Shown: positions 13,000-24,250 of the stretch, one piece after another | Numbering within the stretch: position 1 is the first letter of the stretch | How the letters are laid out: every line of letters starts with the position of its first letter | From: Todiramphus chloris collaris | Taxonomy: Eukaryota; Chordata; Aves; Coraciiformes; Alcedinidae | Length of the DNA stretch: 64,000 nt | NCBI GenBank assembly: GCA_025345505.1 | Contig: JANVCC010000012.1 | Span: 11,098,138 to 11,162,137, forward strand | Reading direction: 5' to 3' | Translations under genes and position numbers: made by a program | Notes under the pieces: model-generated | Databases searched by the model: none | What the model was told of the DNA's origin: nothing | Seen by the model: only the letters and a program-made list of their open reading frames with translations

Positions 13000-15900
13000 C
13001 CAAATAAGAGAGAAAATTAATTAAAACTGAGCACCCAAGATTTGAACCATGAAGTATTACCAGAGAAGTTTGGGGTTATGCCCTGTTAACCTTTTAATCA
13101 CTTTAGGGGACAGCTGTCTTTTCATAGGGTGAAACTGCCTTTTGAAAAAGGGTTAAAGGAGGTGATCCTTTCAAAGGTTTAATTTCCTCCTTAAATTTGT
13201 TTTATCTTCAGATTATATTTTGCTACACCAGTACATGGAACAGGTTCTTGGGTTTGTGTGAAAGGCAAAACTGCCTAACCCAGCAGTTCACTGTTTCTCA
13301 CGGCAGGAAGGATTGATGGTGTTGGAGAGAATATCTAAAAAGGGATGGAGATGCCAAGTGTGAAGGAGCTGTTTGAACAGAGGAAGGGTACTGCTCCAAC
13401 CATAAAGTGGCCATGAATAACTGCTGGGGCCAGGGCATTCAAGCCCTGTTTGAGGAACTGGTTTGAACAACATGGGGGCCTGCTGCATGCAGCTGGGAGA
13501 TCTGGCAGAGTGACTTGTCACAGGAAGAGCCTCAGTTGTTGCTGGAGTCCCGGTTCCATGTTCCCCAATTAGCAGAGATGAATTTCCAAAGACTATCAGC
13601 TATTTTTATTTTGTTCCGCATCTGTCTCCCCTCTCATGCCTTTTGAGAGGAAAAAAAAAAAAAAATTCTCTTCACAATAAGATAGCCTGCTGCCTGAAAG
13701 GGTTTCCACACGAGAGGCAAAGCCCTGGGGACACTTTTTCTGGTCTGTTTTAGGAGGATGTCAGAGGTCTTCTGCACCAGGCTCAAGTGAAACTACTGCT
13801 TACTTGTGTGCTGTCGTATAGGACTCTTCTCCCATGATGGTTTATTATTACTTGCCCTTGTCGCTGAGCTGATAGCCCTGGTGTTGATTCAGGGAACATT
13901 CTTGTTCCCAAGGGGGTTTGCTGTGCACCCAGACAAGAATGTGCTTTGGCCTCAGGCTGAGCTGAATGCAGCATGTGCTCACGGGGCATGGCACTGGGGA
14001 CCCACTAGACCGCTTCTGTTGGTAGAAGTCTTTCTCCCGAGACTTTGGAGTGGAAAAGCAAGTACTGCAAGTTGAGGAAGCGAAGCCCCGAACATCACGT
14101 GCTAGGGGGAATTTAAACAGCTTCACCTTGTTTAGCAAGGGCTTTGGAGTCGGGAAGGAGGTACAGGATCTGCCACTGATGTTTCACAGTCATCTCGTAG
14201 TTACTCTTGCAGCGTATGTCTGTGGCCACTAGTCGAGCACGGTGTGAAGCCTGTCCCGTCTCCAGGCTGAAGTCACTGCTGCCTTTTCAGCGGGAGAAAA
14301 GGTGGAAGCGAATCCTGCGGTGTCCAGCAGGGTGGCATATGGATGTAAAAGGGAAAGCTGTGTGGACCAGGAGGGCAGCAGCATTCAGGAGAAAGCAGAA
14401 TGGGCTGTGCTGGGGATTTATGGCTGTTTCCTTAATCAATGGTCCTGGCTCTGAGCCGATTTCCTTAGGAAGTCAGGATTCCTTTGCAGTTTTCCTGCAG
14501 CTTTATTTGGAATGATTCTTTCCCATTGTAACTTTTGTCCAACATCCAGCTGTCAGTACCACTTTGTACTATTATCAGTACTTTCTTTAGAGAATTATGT
14601 CCCTACAGTATTTGGAAATCATTTTTAATACATGTACAAAATTACAGTCAGTTTTTTTCAAATGTTTATCTTCCTTCAGCCTTGTGAGTTAAATCATCCT
14701 TGTGAGAGAGCTGACGCAATGCTGCATTTCATACCTAAACGATGGGGGCATTTAAAACTAAGGAAATGCTGTAGGTGTTACATAAGCACTGGCACAAGAG
14801 CTCTGCCTTGTACTGCAGAAAAATCTTCTCTGCTTCTTCAGTCACACTTCAAATCTCCTCCTTCCTGTTTTATATTTTATATATATTTATCCTGTTTTAA
14901 ATTCAGTGGGGACTTTCCAGCCTCCTCCAGCTGTGCTCTTTGCCAGCGTTTTCAGGGTTTCTGTGGTGTAAGGAAAAGCCAGTTACAAAATTGAAGATGC
15001 TTTGCAGTTCATATAACTGGATAGAAGGTTTGTTCCAAAACCAAAACAGGGCTCGTTTGCAGTACAGGGAGAAGCTCCTACAGGGTGCTGCAGCTCCTGC
15101 TGTGTGCCACCGTGCCTGGGAGGACCTGACTCAGCGATGGCTCGTGTCATCCCTAGGTTTAGATCAGGCCCATGTGAACAAGGGTCCCCGTTGTCCCTTC
15201 CCAGAGCGCTGTTGGCTGTGCGGGTGTCTGTGTGCACAGAACTGGCACTGGGAAGGCAGTGGGACTGTGGGCAGGCAGCAGTCAGGTGTGATTCCTCTTC
15301 ATGGGGCAGTGGAGGCAGCTCAGCAGCAGAAGAGAAGCGGGACTGCAGCCGGGCTGACTTTGCTGCTCCTGGGAGTGTACGAGGATGTCTCGAGTATCTC
15401 CCAAGTGATGAAAGACACTGTTTGAAGCAGCCCCAAATCCATGTTAAGTAATAAAGCGTGTATGACTGGGGAGCACTCTGGTTTGGACTCTGTGACTTTA
15501 AATGGTTTCTCTCCCATGCTGAATGACTTTGAGACGTGCTTATTCCATAATTAAAAATATCTTAGCTGGGAAGTCTTAAGCCTCTGTCTGCTGGTTCAGA
15601 TTCTCTCTGCCTGAGGCAGGACTGTTCAATAAATAAACAAATAATGCTTTCTACAGCTGCTGCAGCGATAACTTCATTCTTACAGGAAGGACAAAAGGGA
15701 ATGAGCGAAGCGGGAACATCAGGCACCATACTGACTTAGCTGGAGGAAGAGTCCAAGTCCAAAGGCCGGTGTCAGGATTCATCCCTGTGGCTACTGTTGG
15801 CTGATGCAGTTTTGCATCAGTCCGGCACAGCTCCTCACCATCTTGGCACACACAGGAGCATTGCTGCTGCTGGGGACAGTTTTCAGCAGCAGAACCAGGA

Positions 15901-18600
15901 TGGCTGCAAAAGCACTGCCTGCCTCTTCCCCTTAGAACGAGTGGCTCCTGATTCCCCGGCACTGGAACAGAGGGTGAGGGATGTCTCAAACTTGCTGGTG
16001 AGAAAAGCTGCATCTTGCCATCTGGGGCAGCGTTTCCACATCTTTACCTTGCAGCCAAAAACCGTGAGTGGAGGCAAGAAGAGAGGTGGTACAGCCAGAG
16101 CAGAGAACAGCACTAGTAACTCCAGCAGCAAGACTTTAGGCGGGTTGGTGAAGCTGGTCTAATGGCATTTTGAGAGCATAAAGCCCTGGAGTACAATGGG
16201 GATGGTAAGCACCATGCTACCAGTGGGGTGTAGGGTGTAGGGTTGTGTTTGTGTCCAAAGGTGCCGTAAATGAAGGTGAGAAGCAGCAGTAGCTGTTGTA
16301 CACTGTTTATTTTTCATGTGGAGCTTGGTTGATAAATAGGACTGAATTAAAGCAACACTCATGAAAAATAAAACCCAACCATGACTCAGAAGTTCCCCTC
16401 CATGTGTCCAGAGACAATGAGGTTCTGGTTTGCTGGAGACAGCGCATGGATATTGGTGTCTGTACCAACAGGGCAAAGGCTTCAGCTTACTGATACACTA
16501 AATGTGAACGGACGACTGGTACAGTATATGGCTTTGTCACTGGGTAGTCACCTGTGACTCCGAACAACAGCTTCTGTTGAGAAGAGGTCACTAGTGAGTT
16601 TTTCTCCAGTTCCTATTTACAAGTCATGGTGCCGTCTTCCACTCAAACCACTGAACAAGGGCTACTGAACAGTAAGCAGTGTGAAATTAAAAACCAAACA
16701 AACAAAAAAAGCAAGTGGTGAAAGCCAAGAACAAGAAAAACCTGCCCACGTCCATTGCATTTGGACTTGGCTTGTCATAAACAGCACCAGTAGAGAGCAG
16801 GCAGTTCCCGTGGTGGAGGAGTGGTTTGTGATGGGAAGACTTGAGACTTGCAAAGGTTCAGAAAAACTAACAAGTGCATCTGAGATACGAAATTACAGTA
16901 ACAGGTTGCCTAAGGCTGAGAAAGGTCTTAATTGCATCATCCCATTGGGCACACAGCTGGCGGCAGCTGAACCAGCTGTGGCTCTCCCTTTGCACTTCCC
17001 AGGGCAAGTGGTAGTTTACCCTATTCCCTGCTCATCTCTTTTTGCAGCTCTCTGAAGAAGGAACGAGCTTGGCTCCAGAGGACAAAGTAAGCCAAGAGGT
17101 AACGTCCTCTGTCTTGTGGTAGCCAGAGAAGTGTCTGGCAATATATTCCCACAGAAAAATCGGTTACCCCGTAGTGAGGGAGGGATGAAAGCTGTGGGAA
17201 TGAACAGAGTGATGGGGCAATTTAGTGCCTGGTGTGAAGGTCTGTAATTTACCTGCCTGGAAAAGTATCTGTAAGGGAAGGAGTGCAAGTTTACCTACTA
17301 GGTCACTTGGTAAGGATGGTGGCCTGGGGGGACTGTTGCCAGCAGGTACTACCACTCCATGTGCTCCAGCACTCCAGCGACTTTCTTTGCAGTTTTTTAT
17401 TCTGAGAGCCAGACGGAGCCCTTCCTCTCCCAGCACTTCCCATGCTGCCTGCCCAGGGAACCAGCAACGCGCTGGCTGGTGCTGCCTGGAGCAGCCTGCA
17501 TGTCCCGGTGGGTTTGTCAACTCCAGGGAGCAGCAGCACAGTGGCGATTTTACTGCTGCAAGCCATGCCCAGGCTGCCTGTGGTCAGTGCCCAGCAGGCT
17601 ACCACTGGGACAGGCAGGTGGTGGCACCCTTTACTTGTCTGGCTGGCACCAAAGCTGGTGCTGGGCTGGAGAGCCTCAAATGAGCCCATCCACTGAGGCT
17701 TTGCCAACCAAAATCGCATTGTTGCTTCACTGCCCTACCAGTGATGTGGGCTGTGTGTTTCCTGTGGCTTTCTGAGCTGCAGGGCAGGGCAGCCTCGGGG
17801 GTCTGGGCGTCCCTTGTGATCAGAAATCCTTCAAGTCTGCGGCCACCTCACCAGGTACCAGCTGTGGGGCTGAATGGGGGAGCTGGACAGCAGGCAGGTC
17901 TGGCTTTGGCAAGCTGGAAGGAGATCAGCTAGTGCATCGAGATGAAGGAAGGGAAAGCTTCACCTGTGCTACCCTTTCTGTGGTTCTGCTTGGGGCCGTA
18001 CGGGTGTCAGGGACAGAGAAAGAAAATTCCCATGGCTAATCCTGTTTAAAAGGTTTACATGGTTTTCTCCAACTTTTTCTCCACATTAGAGTAATGGCCT
18101 CGGGACCTCTGCAGGGGCAGGGTGTCTCCGAACACATCTCATTTAGAGTTTGATGAGGACTTTGTTTAAGGGGCTGAGTAGCGTGTGAGGAGAGCAGCAC
18201 TGTTGTGCCTGCTGTTTGGCGATACGTAGCTGGGAGCAACGGGCTTTCCTAGGAGGCCGTGTCCCAGGGCCTTGGGATCCCACATGAGCATTTTGGAATT
18301 TACCAGCAAAAATCACCAAGGTCTTCAAACTATCTATTTCCTCCAACACCTCCTTCCAGCTAGGGCTGTCTTGTCATTTACATTCTTGCCTCCACCGTGC
18401 AAACCCAGGGAGCAAAACAGAAGTTATCAGGCAGCTGTTCAGGCACTAGGAACACGGAGAGCGATTTGACAAAGCAAGTACAGCCTGACTCTTTAACATA
18501 GACTCATACAGAGGTTTGGTCAACAAGCAGCATTCAAGAGCTTGAATATATTAAATGGATTTCCAGCAACTCATCTGGAGAACTCGCCATTTCACTGGTA
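13000..18600. other. PDK3-PCYT1B intergenic region, GC-richer part
   Basis: The composition shifts to more GC-rich, with overlapping open frames on both strands (for example 17225-17775 and 17303-17719). None shows family similarity or splice-bounded structure, and frames on both strands of one segment are what higher GC produces. The part nearest 18600 may belong to a long PCYT1B 3'UTR. An A run lies at 13651-13665 and a plus-strand AATAAA at 15450-15455. Confidence 0.6.
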
Positions 18601-18650
18601 GGATTTGGGATCTGGGGCAGACTTCATCGGAGAACGAAAAAAAATAAAAT

Positions 18651-18656
18651 TTTATT
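18651..18656 (-). terminator. Candidate PCYT1B poly(A) signal (longer 3'UTR)
   Basis: TTTATT on the plus strand reads AATAAA on the PCYT1B strand, about 520 nt past the stop. It is followed by a T-rich stretch on the minus strand. It is one of several candidates and would give a more usual 3'UTR than the signal beside the stop codon. Confidence 0.35.
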
Positions 18657-19166
18657 TCCCATTTCTGAATGTATTTGCTGCAGCACTGCCATTTCTTCAT
18701 GGGCCAGAAGAGCTCAAAGTTAGCAGGGTCCACTACAACTGCATCTTCTCCATCCATGGGCTGCAGCCACCGCGTGCCCGTGCGCTGGGTCCGGATGGAG
18801 AGCTCGCAGGGCTCCCACCAGCCCCGCTCAGTCCAGAGTTCCTCGCCAACCTGGCCTGGCCACAGCAGCTGTAAGCAGCAAGACCTGGACAGGAACCTGC
18901 ACAAAGGTGTACATTTTTCTGCCAGTCCCCAGCACCACATCTGGCAAGCGCTGCTGGCTGGGCTTGCAGGCACCAGGAGGGAGTGGGGATGGGATAAGCT
19001 CTTCCTGAGATCTCCCTTGCTGTGCTCCAGTCTGTTTTCAGCATCTTCTCCCTCCCAGAGCACGTTCTCTGCTGTCAGAGATACCCCAGATGTTCCTCAC
19101 TCTTCTCCCCATCCAGTGGCTGAGTTCATAGCTTGTTCTTCTGTCTCATGGTTAAAAAAATATATC

Positions 19167-19172
19167 TTTATT
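19167..19172 (-). terminator. AATAAA immediately after the PCYT1B stop codon
   Basis: On the minus strand the stop TAA (19175-19173) is followed without a gap by AATAAA and then gatata and a T run. If used, the 3'UTR would be only some 20-30 nt. Vertebrate PCYT1B transcripts normally carry longer 3'UTRs, so it may be weak or unused. Confidence 0.35.
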
Positions 19173-19379
19173 TTACTTTTCATCCTCGTCTCCCTCGCTC
19201 ATGCTGCTGAGGGAGGCAGAGGCAGCTTTTGGAGAAGAGGGAGGGGAAGCTTTATTAAAGACCCAGGGTGGAGATGGAGAACGGGATGGAGAACGGCCTT
19301 GCGTAGGACTGCTGTTCGGGCTCTGCCGGGGAGAAAAAGCCTGAAGCATTCGGCCACTGCGCTCCTGGAACATCTGCTT
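19173..19379 (-). CDS. PCYT1B: PCYT1B coding exon 8: phosphorylation tail and stop
   Basis: Residues 300-367 and stop TAA, starting [18 protein letters not shown] after the acceptor ttgcttttgcag. The tail is rich in Ser-Pro and Arg-Ser-Pro steps (SPSRSPSPP) and ends [11 protein letters not shown], the standard C-terminus of CCT-beta. In the family this P region is heavily phosphorylated and lowers membrane affinity. The stretch after SPSP reads [13 protein letters not shown]; compared with the mammalian sequence as I remember it, it is two to three residues shorter and differs there, which accounts for the small length difference. The DNA coding the SPS repeats is itself a short imperfect tandem (19266-19297). 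Confidence 0.96.
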   Translation of the reverse strand, partial: KQMFQERSGRMLQAFSPRQSPNSSPTQGRSPSRSPSPPWVFNKASPPSSPKAASASLSSMSEGDEDEK

Positions 19380-21022
19380 CTGCAAAAGCAAAGTGAAAAG
19401 ATGCTCTATCAGTAATGCAGAGGGGAAGGTGCATCTGTGGGCAGACTGGGGCTGTGCTGCACCCTGCCTTCTACCTGGAGGAGAGCAGGGAGAGACAGAG
19501 GAGAGAGAGCATGGCCCCTTCAGCCCCTACTTAGCTTTTGCCTCTTCTACTGTGCTTGTAATAACCCAGTTTTTACATGAGAAGGGGTTTTCTGAGATCA
19601 GACATCCCTAGCGTGAGAATGGTGTGGGTACTGTCCTAAGCCAGTAACAGGGAGCTCCTTTTGGATTTAATTTTTTTTATGTGTTGGTCACACTCTGTCT
19701 CAAAAAGTCACTTTCTGTCTGAACTCCCAGTGTTCCTTGTTCCCAGGAACACTTTCAGCGCGACAGGGTAGACCTCCCATCTCCTTCTGAGTCTCTGGGC
19801 TGGCTCAGCCTTTCTTCCTTTTTTTCCTTCTCAAGGGAAGCAGTCCAGTGTCTGCCAAATACTGGCAACCCCTTCCCCAGCTACCTGGGGCAGGCACAAC
19901 GCAAACCCTTAAACTGGATGTGAGAACATCAGAATTCAGGTGCCTTTAGTGAAAAGAGAAACACGTGCAGGCTCTATGTTCTGCTTTGGGCTTTATTGTC
20001 ATTTTTACTTTATGAAGCTGAATGGAATCGTGCCAGAGCTGGAGGGGCGGAGTAGAGCACCTTTCCAGTCAGGCAATCTGCTACACTAAGGCAAATGCTG
20101 CTGCTTGTTAGCACCTCCGTGGCCTTGCGTTAGGCTGCCAGGCTGGGACAGGGGAGATCCGGCGCGTACTGTGTGGCTGCTGCAGGCTTCATGTGGAAAA
20201 CGCCAAATGCGAGTGCCCTGCTGCTCCTCCTGGGGACGAGGAACAGGAATTCTCAACGTTGGCTGGAATACTGGGAGTTGGATCGCAGGTGATGCTTGGC
20301 TAGAATGGAAGAGCCAGCTCAGTGAAAGTTAAGTTTCTGCTCGGGTCTGAGAGCAAAATACTTCTACAGAGCATAATCTGAGCTGCAGTCCACAGGCTTT
20401 CCCAGCTTGAGCTTTCATTTTATTCCTCCTCCCCTTCCCCTTGCAGTGACTCTGCTCTATGATGACCTTCCTCCCACCTAAGGAGCATATTATCTGCCCA
20501 TCTTGCTCTTCCCCTCTCTGAAACTCAGTGTTCCCTGCCAGCAGAGGCGTTAGGTTTGCCCATCAGTTTCTGGTGTTTGCTAATCCCGGGGGTGAAGAGT
20601 TGAGCACAAATACCCAACTCTACTGTTCCTCTGTGAGCTACCTCACCCACTTTGTGCGTTTATCACAGTGGCCATTATTAACTTAACAGCCTGGATGTTG
20701 CTGCAGTGCAGAACGTCAGAAGAGTTCCTGCCTGGAGCCACGCTTTGCAATGCTCTCATGCCTGGTGCGTAACCTACCCCTGCACTACTGCTAGGTCCAA
20801 AATAGTCAAGGCTTCCTAAAATCTCAGTAGTTAGCAGATGGTTGCTTCTGATAAATGGTGCCAGGAAGCATTCGGATGGGGGAGGGTTTCTGCTGCTGAG
20901 AACCGTGAGGATCCACCAGGGCTGGCAAAGCTCTGTAGTCTGTTCAAATTCAGTGGTAGGAGTACAGAATTTCTCTTCAGATCACAGAAATTGCAGTGTT
21001 GTTGACTTAGATTAGTCTGTTT

Positions 21023-22556
21023 CATAGAATCATAGAACTGTCAGGGTTGGAAGGGACCTTAAAGATCATCCAGTTCCAACCCCCCTGCCATGGGCAGGGA
21101 CACCTCCCACTAGAGCAGGTTGCTCAGAGCCCCATCCAGCCTGGGCTTAAAAACTTCCAAGGATGGGGCTTCCACCACCTCTCTGGGCAACCTGTTCCAG
21201 TGTCTCACCACCCTCATGGGGAAGAAATTCTTCCTAATGTCTAACCTGAATCGACCTATCTCTAGTTTTAATCCATTCCCTCTAGTCCTGTCACTTCCCA
21301 ACAGCCTAAAAAGTCCCTCCCCAGCTTTCTTGTAGGCCCCCTTCAGATACTGGAAGGCCACAATAAGGTCTCCCTGGAGCCTTCTCTTTTCCAGACTAAA
21401 CAACCCCCTCCTTCCCTCTGTCCCCATAGGAGAGGTGCTCCAGCCCTCTGATCATCCTCGTGGCCCTTCTCTGGACACGTTCCAGCACATCCATATCCTT
21501 CCTGTAGCAGGGGCTCCAGAACTGGACACAGTACTCCAGGTGGGGTCTCACCAGAGTGGAGTAGAGGAGGAGAATCACCTCCCTCGACCTGCTGGCCACG
21601 CTTCTCTTGATGCAGCTCAGGACACAATTGGCCCTCTGGGCTGTGAGAGCACACTGATGGCTCATGGTGAGCTTCTCATCCACCAGCACTCCCAAGTCCT
21701 TTTCTTCAGGGCTGCTCTCACGCCAGTCACTGCCCAGCCTATACTGGTGCTTGGGATTGCTCTGACCCAGATGGAGGACCTTGCATTTGGCCTTGTTGAA
21801 CTTCCTGAGGTTGGCATGGACCCACCTCTCCAGCCTGTCAAGGTCCCTCTGGATGGCATCCCTTCCCCCCAGCATGCCAGCCGCCCCACACAGCTTGGTG
21901 TCATGGGCAAACTTGCTGAGGGTGCACTCAGTGCCACTGTCCATGTCGCTGACAAAGGTGCTAAACAAGACTGCTCCCAGTACTGGTCCTCGAGGGACTC
22001 CACTTGTCACTGGCCTCCACTTGGACATGGACCCATTGACAACCACTCTTTGGCAGCAGCCATCAAGCCAGTTCTTTATCCACTGAATTGTCCATCCATC
22101 AAAACCATATTTTACCAGCTTGGAGACCAGAATGTCATGCAGGACAGTGTCAAAGGCTTTGCCCAGGTCCAGGTAAAGGATGTCAGTTGCTCTTCCCTTG
22201 TCTATTAATGTTATGACCTTCTCGAAGGTCACCAGGTTTGTCAGGCACAATTTGTCCTTGGTGAAGTCATGTAGCCAGTCACCTCTTCATTATTCTTCTG
22301 CCTCAGCATTGCCTCCAGGAGGATCTGCTCCATGATCTTACCAAGCATGGAGGTGAGACTGACTGGCCTGTAGCTCCCCATTTCATCCTTCTTTCCCTTT
22401 CAGAAAATGGGGGTTATATTTCCCCTTTTCCAGTCAGTGGGAACTTCACTGGACTGCCATGACTTTTAGAATATAATAGATAGTGGTTTAGCAACCTCAT
22501 CTGCCAGTTCCCTCAGTACCCGTGGGTGTATCCTGTTGGGTCCCATGGACCCATCC
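21023..22556 (-). mobile_element. CR1 LINE, 5'-truncated, with reverse transcriptase region
   Basis: A chicken-repeat-1 non-LTR retrotransposon in PCYT1B sense orientation. Its 3' end, read on the minus strand, is GTTCTATGATTCTATG, the CR1 tail octamer in nearly two copies. The body codes for the second half of the ORF2 reverse transcriptase, with block A ([14 protein letters not shown]), block B/C ([14 protein letters not shown]), the active-site block and the thumb/tail ([16 protein letters not shown]). A frame of 284 residues stays open from 22250 to 21396. Upstream of that an in-frame TGA near 22287 interrupts it, although homology goes on to about 22556. The active-site block reads FAHDTKL where active CR1 has FADD, so the enzyme should be dead. 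There is no ORF1 and no endonuclease; this is a typical truncated copy. Confidence 0.95.
21396..22287 (-). pseudogene. CR1 reverse transcriptase fragment (non-functional)
   Basis: Open frame inside the CR1 copy, covering reverse transcriptase blocks from just before block A to the C-terminal region. Family residues are well kept: the block A Asp in [14 protein letters not shown], and the conserved [15 protein letters not shown] tail. The catalytic pair of the YADD-type box is changed to His-Asp (FAHD), and the N-terminal half of ORF2 is absent. The frame is interrupted by a TGA at its upstream edge. I treat it as a transposon relic, not a host gene. Confidence 0.85.
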
Positions 22557-23984
22557 TCTCACTGAAGATAACCCCCAACACCAGACTGCTGTTTGATATG
22601 AAATATCTTTTTCTTGGCCAAGCAAAAATCTTTGACTCCCTCCTGCCCCTGGTGCCTTACCAGCCACTTCAAAAAGCTCGGGGACATCGTGGTGCTTCGT
22701 GGTGTTGTGGCACCAGTGCTGGGGGAGATCCCTGGTATCCCATGTGGCAGGGGGTACTTGACTGTTCCTTGGGCCACATGGGCCAGGGATGGAGAGGAGA
22801 ATCCCAAACCCCTGCTAAGGCCCTAAGCCAGGCTGTAGGACACCTGCTTCCCAGTCCCTGCTTCAGCAAAGAGTCTGTTGCTTGAACGAGCCGGTGCACT
22901 CACACCTTCAGGAGCCTAAGTGCCCCTCCAGTCTGAATTGCCTCCTGCATTAGTGCTGTAATCACCAGGTTGCTGGCTCAAACCGCAACTGCTGCAGGAG
23001 GAGGAGGTGGTGTCATTCACCTGCCTCCAGAACAGACTTTTCTTCTCCTCCAGCTGTGCTCTAGCAGCATCAGTAAGTCATGCCCTTTTCAGGGATGGTC
23101 GTCATAACTGGGGATGCTCCTTGGGCTGTCGAGTGCTGAAGAAGTAGAATAACTGCTAATGGCTGCCTCGAAGTGCCAGAGGGCTAGACAAGGCTGAGTG
23201 CGCTCTGGACCTTTACCAGAGGTGGGAAAATCATTTCAAAGCCTTGGTTCAAGCAAGTTCTGATATAGCAAATCAATTTAGGGAGATAACGCTTTGCTTT
23301 TGCCAAACTTGCTACTGGGAAGAAATATTTTGCTTGTTTCTGAATTTTATTGCCCATGCATTGATGCTCCTTTGCTTTACAAAACAGGCCCCAGCTGGGC
23401 ATTACAGAGGACTGTTGCTTTTGAGCTGCTGATTCTTTCAAGGCCATGCTCCAGTCCGGGCTATGGACACACGGTGTGGCCTAAACACTGTCCCTGGCTA
23501 CTAGTTGCGACCTACGAGGTTTATCTGAGTCCCTGCTGATGTCTGAGGTGATGCAATCATTTCCTAGTGCAACCATCCCTTACTCCCTCTATGTGCTGAG
23601 TAGAGGGAAGCCGGCCCTTTGAAGGGACACCTTGTCCAAAGGGACACTTCTGAGGGAGCTGGGCATGAAAACCCTGCCCTGTGAGCCTTGCTTTCCCTCC
23701 GCTGACCTGAAGTACAGCTGCCTGCTCGTATGTCTCTGAGAAGAGGCGGAGTGAACCCTGCTGCTTTCCGCTTCCATGGAGCAGCGTCTCTTGCCATTAG
23801 GGCCTCCGTGACAGGCTGTGCAGTGGTGTTCTCTCACGTCAGGACAAAGGTTTCATGACACTAATCATTGTTTCTGACCCCTCTGTGATTTTCTCACAGA
23901 AAAAAATACATACAGGGGATTGCACAGGTGGGAAAAATTGCCCGTGAGTTATAGACATGTTGACATTTTGACCTTTTTCACAAA

Positions 23985-24250
23985 TGGGTATTTTTTTTGT
24001 GGATTACGTGGCCCTTGCTTTTAGAAAATTGATGCCAGCATAAAGCGTATTACAATAATTATTTGTGAAATAATAATAGCATATTAATGGCATGCAAATT
24101 ACTGATCTAGGAATCCAGCATGCCCGTAACGATTCCTGTACTTTTAATGTCAACATTAAAAGCAACATCTAACTAACAGTGATAAGGAAAATTAACGTTA
24201 ATAACAGTTTTGACATTAATAGCAAGTTATCATTATTTTAAAAGTCTTTC
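23985..24250. promoter_or_regulatory. Putative non-coding regulatory element (homeodomain/POU motif cluster)
   Basis: An AT-rich block of about 265 bp inside PCYT1B intron 7, flanked by GC-richer sequence. It holds an exact octamer ATGCAAAT (24092-24099), many TAAT/ATTA cores (for example near 24054-24060, 24083, 24194-24205 and 24217), an HNF1-like gttaataac, and a perfect inverted repeat cttttaatgt-ca-acattaaaag (24141-24162). There is no coding frame. The clustering resembles developmental enhancers, but conservation cannot be tested here. Confidence 0.3.
24141..24162. repeat. Perfect 10-bp inverted repeat, 2-nt spacer
   Basis: Arms cttttaatgt and acattaaaag are exact reverse complements separated by ca. 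Each arm carries a TAAT core, so the unit could be a dimeric homeodomain site (TAAT-6 nt-ATTA). Confidence 0.85.

Larger units (their letters stand above)
4900..13000. other. PDK3-PCYT1B convergent intergenic region, AT-rich part
   Basis: No splice-bounded protein similarity, tRNA, rRNA or recognisable transposon body was found here. The region holds a moderately GC-rich patch near 5040-5340, the diverged direct duplication at 5541-5674 and 6429-6564, a (TTTA)n run at 9866-9890 and scattered T/A runs. Open frames are short and lack codon structure. Extended PDK3 3'UTR forms could reach into its start. Confidence 0.7.

Noticed and set aside
16215..16235. Telomere-like gtgtaggg repeats
   Set aside because: Only two or three imperfect units, not TTAGGG, and isolated.
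17225..17775. Overlapping open frames of 118-152 codons on both strands
   Set aside because: Cysteine/tryptophan/proline-rich random translation with no splice-bounded or family similarity; GC content explains them.
21435..22208. A 257-codon plus-strand open frame
   Set aside because: It is the antisense shadow of the CR1 reverse transcriptase frame.
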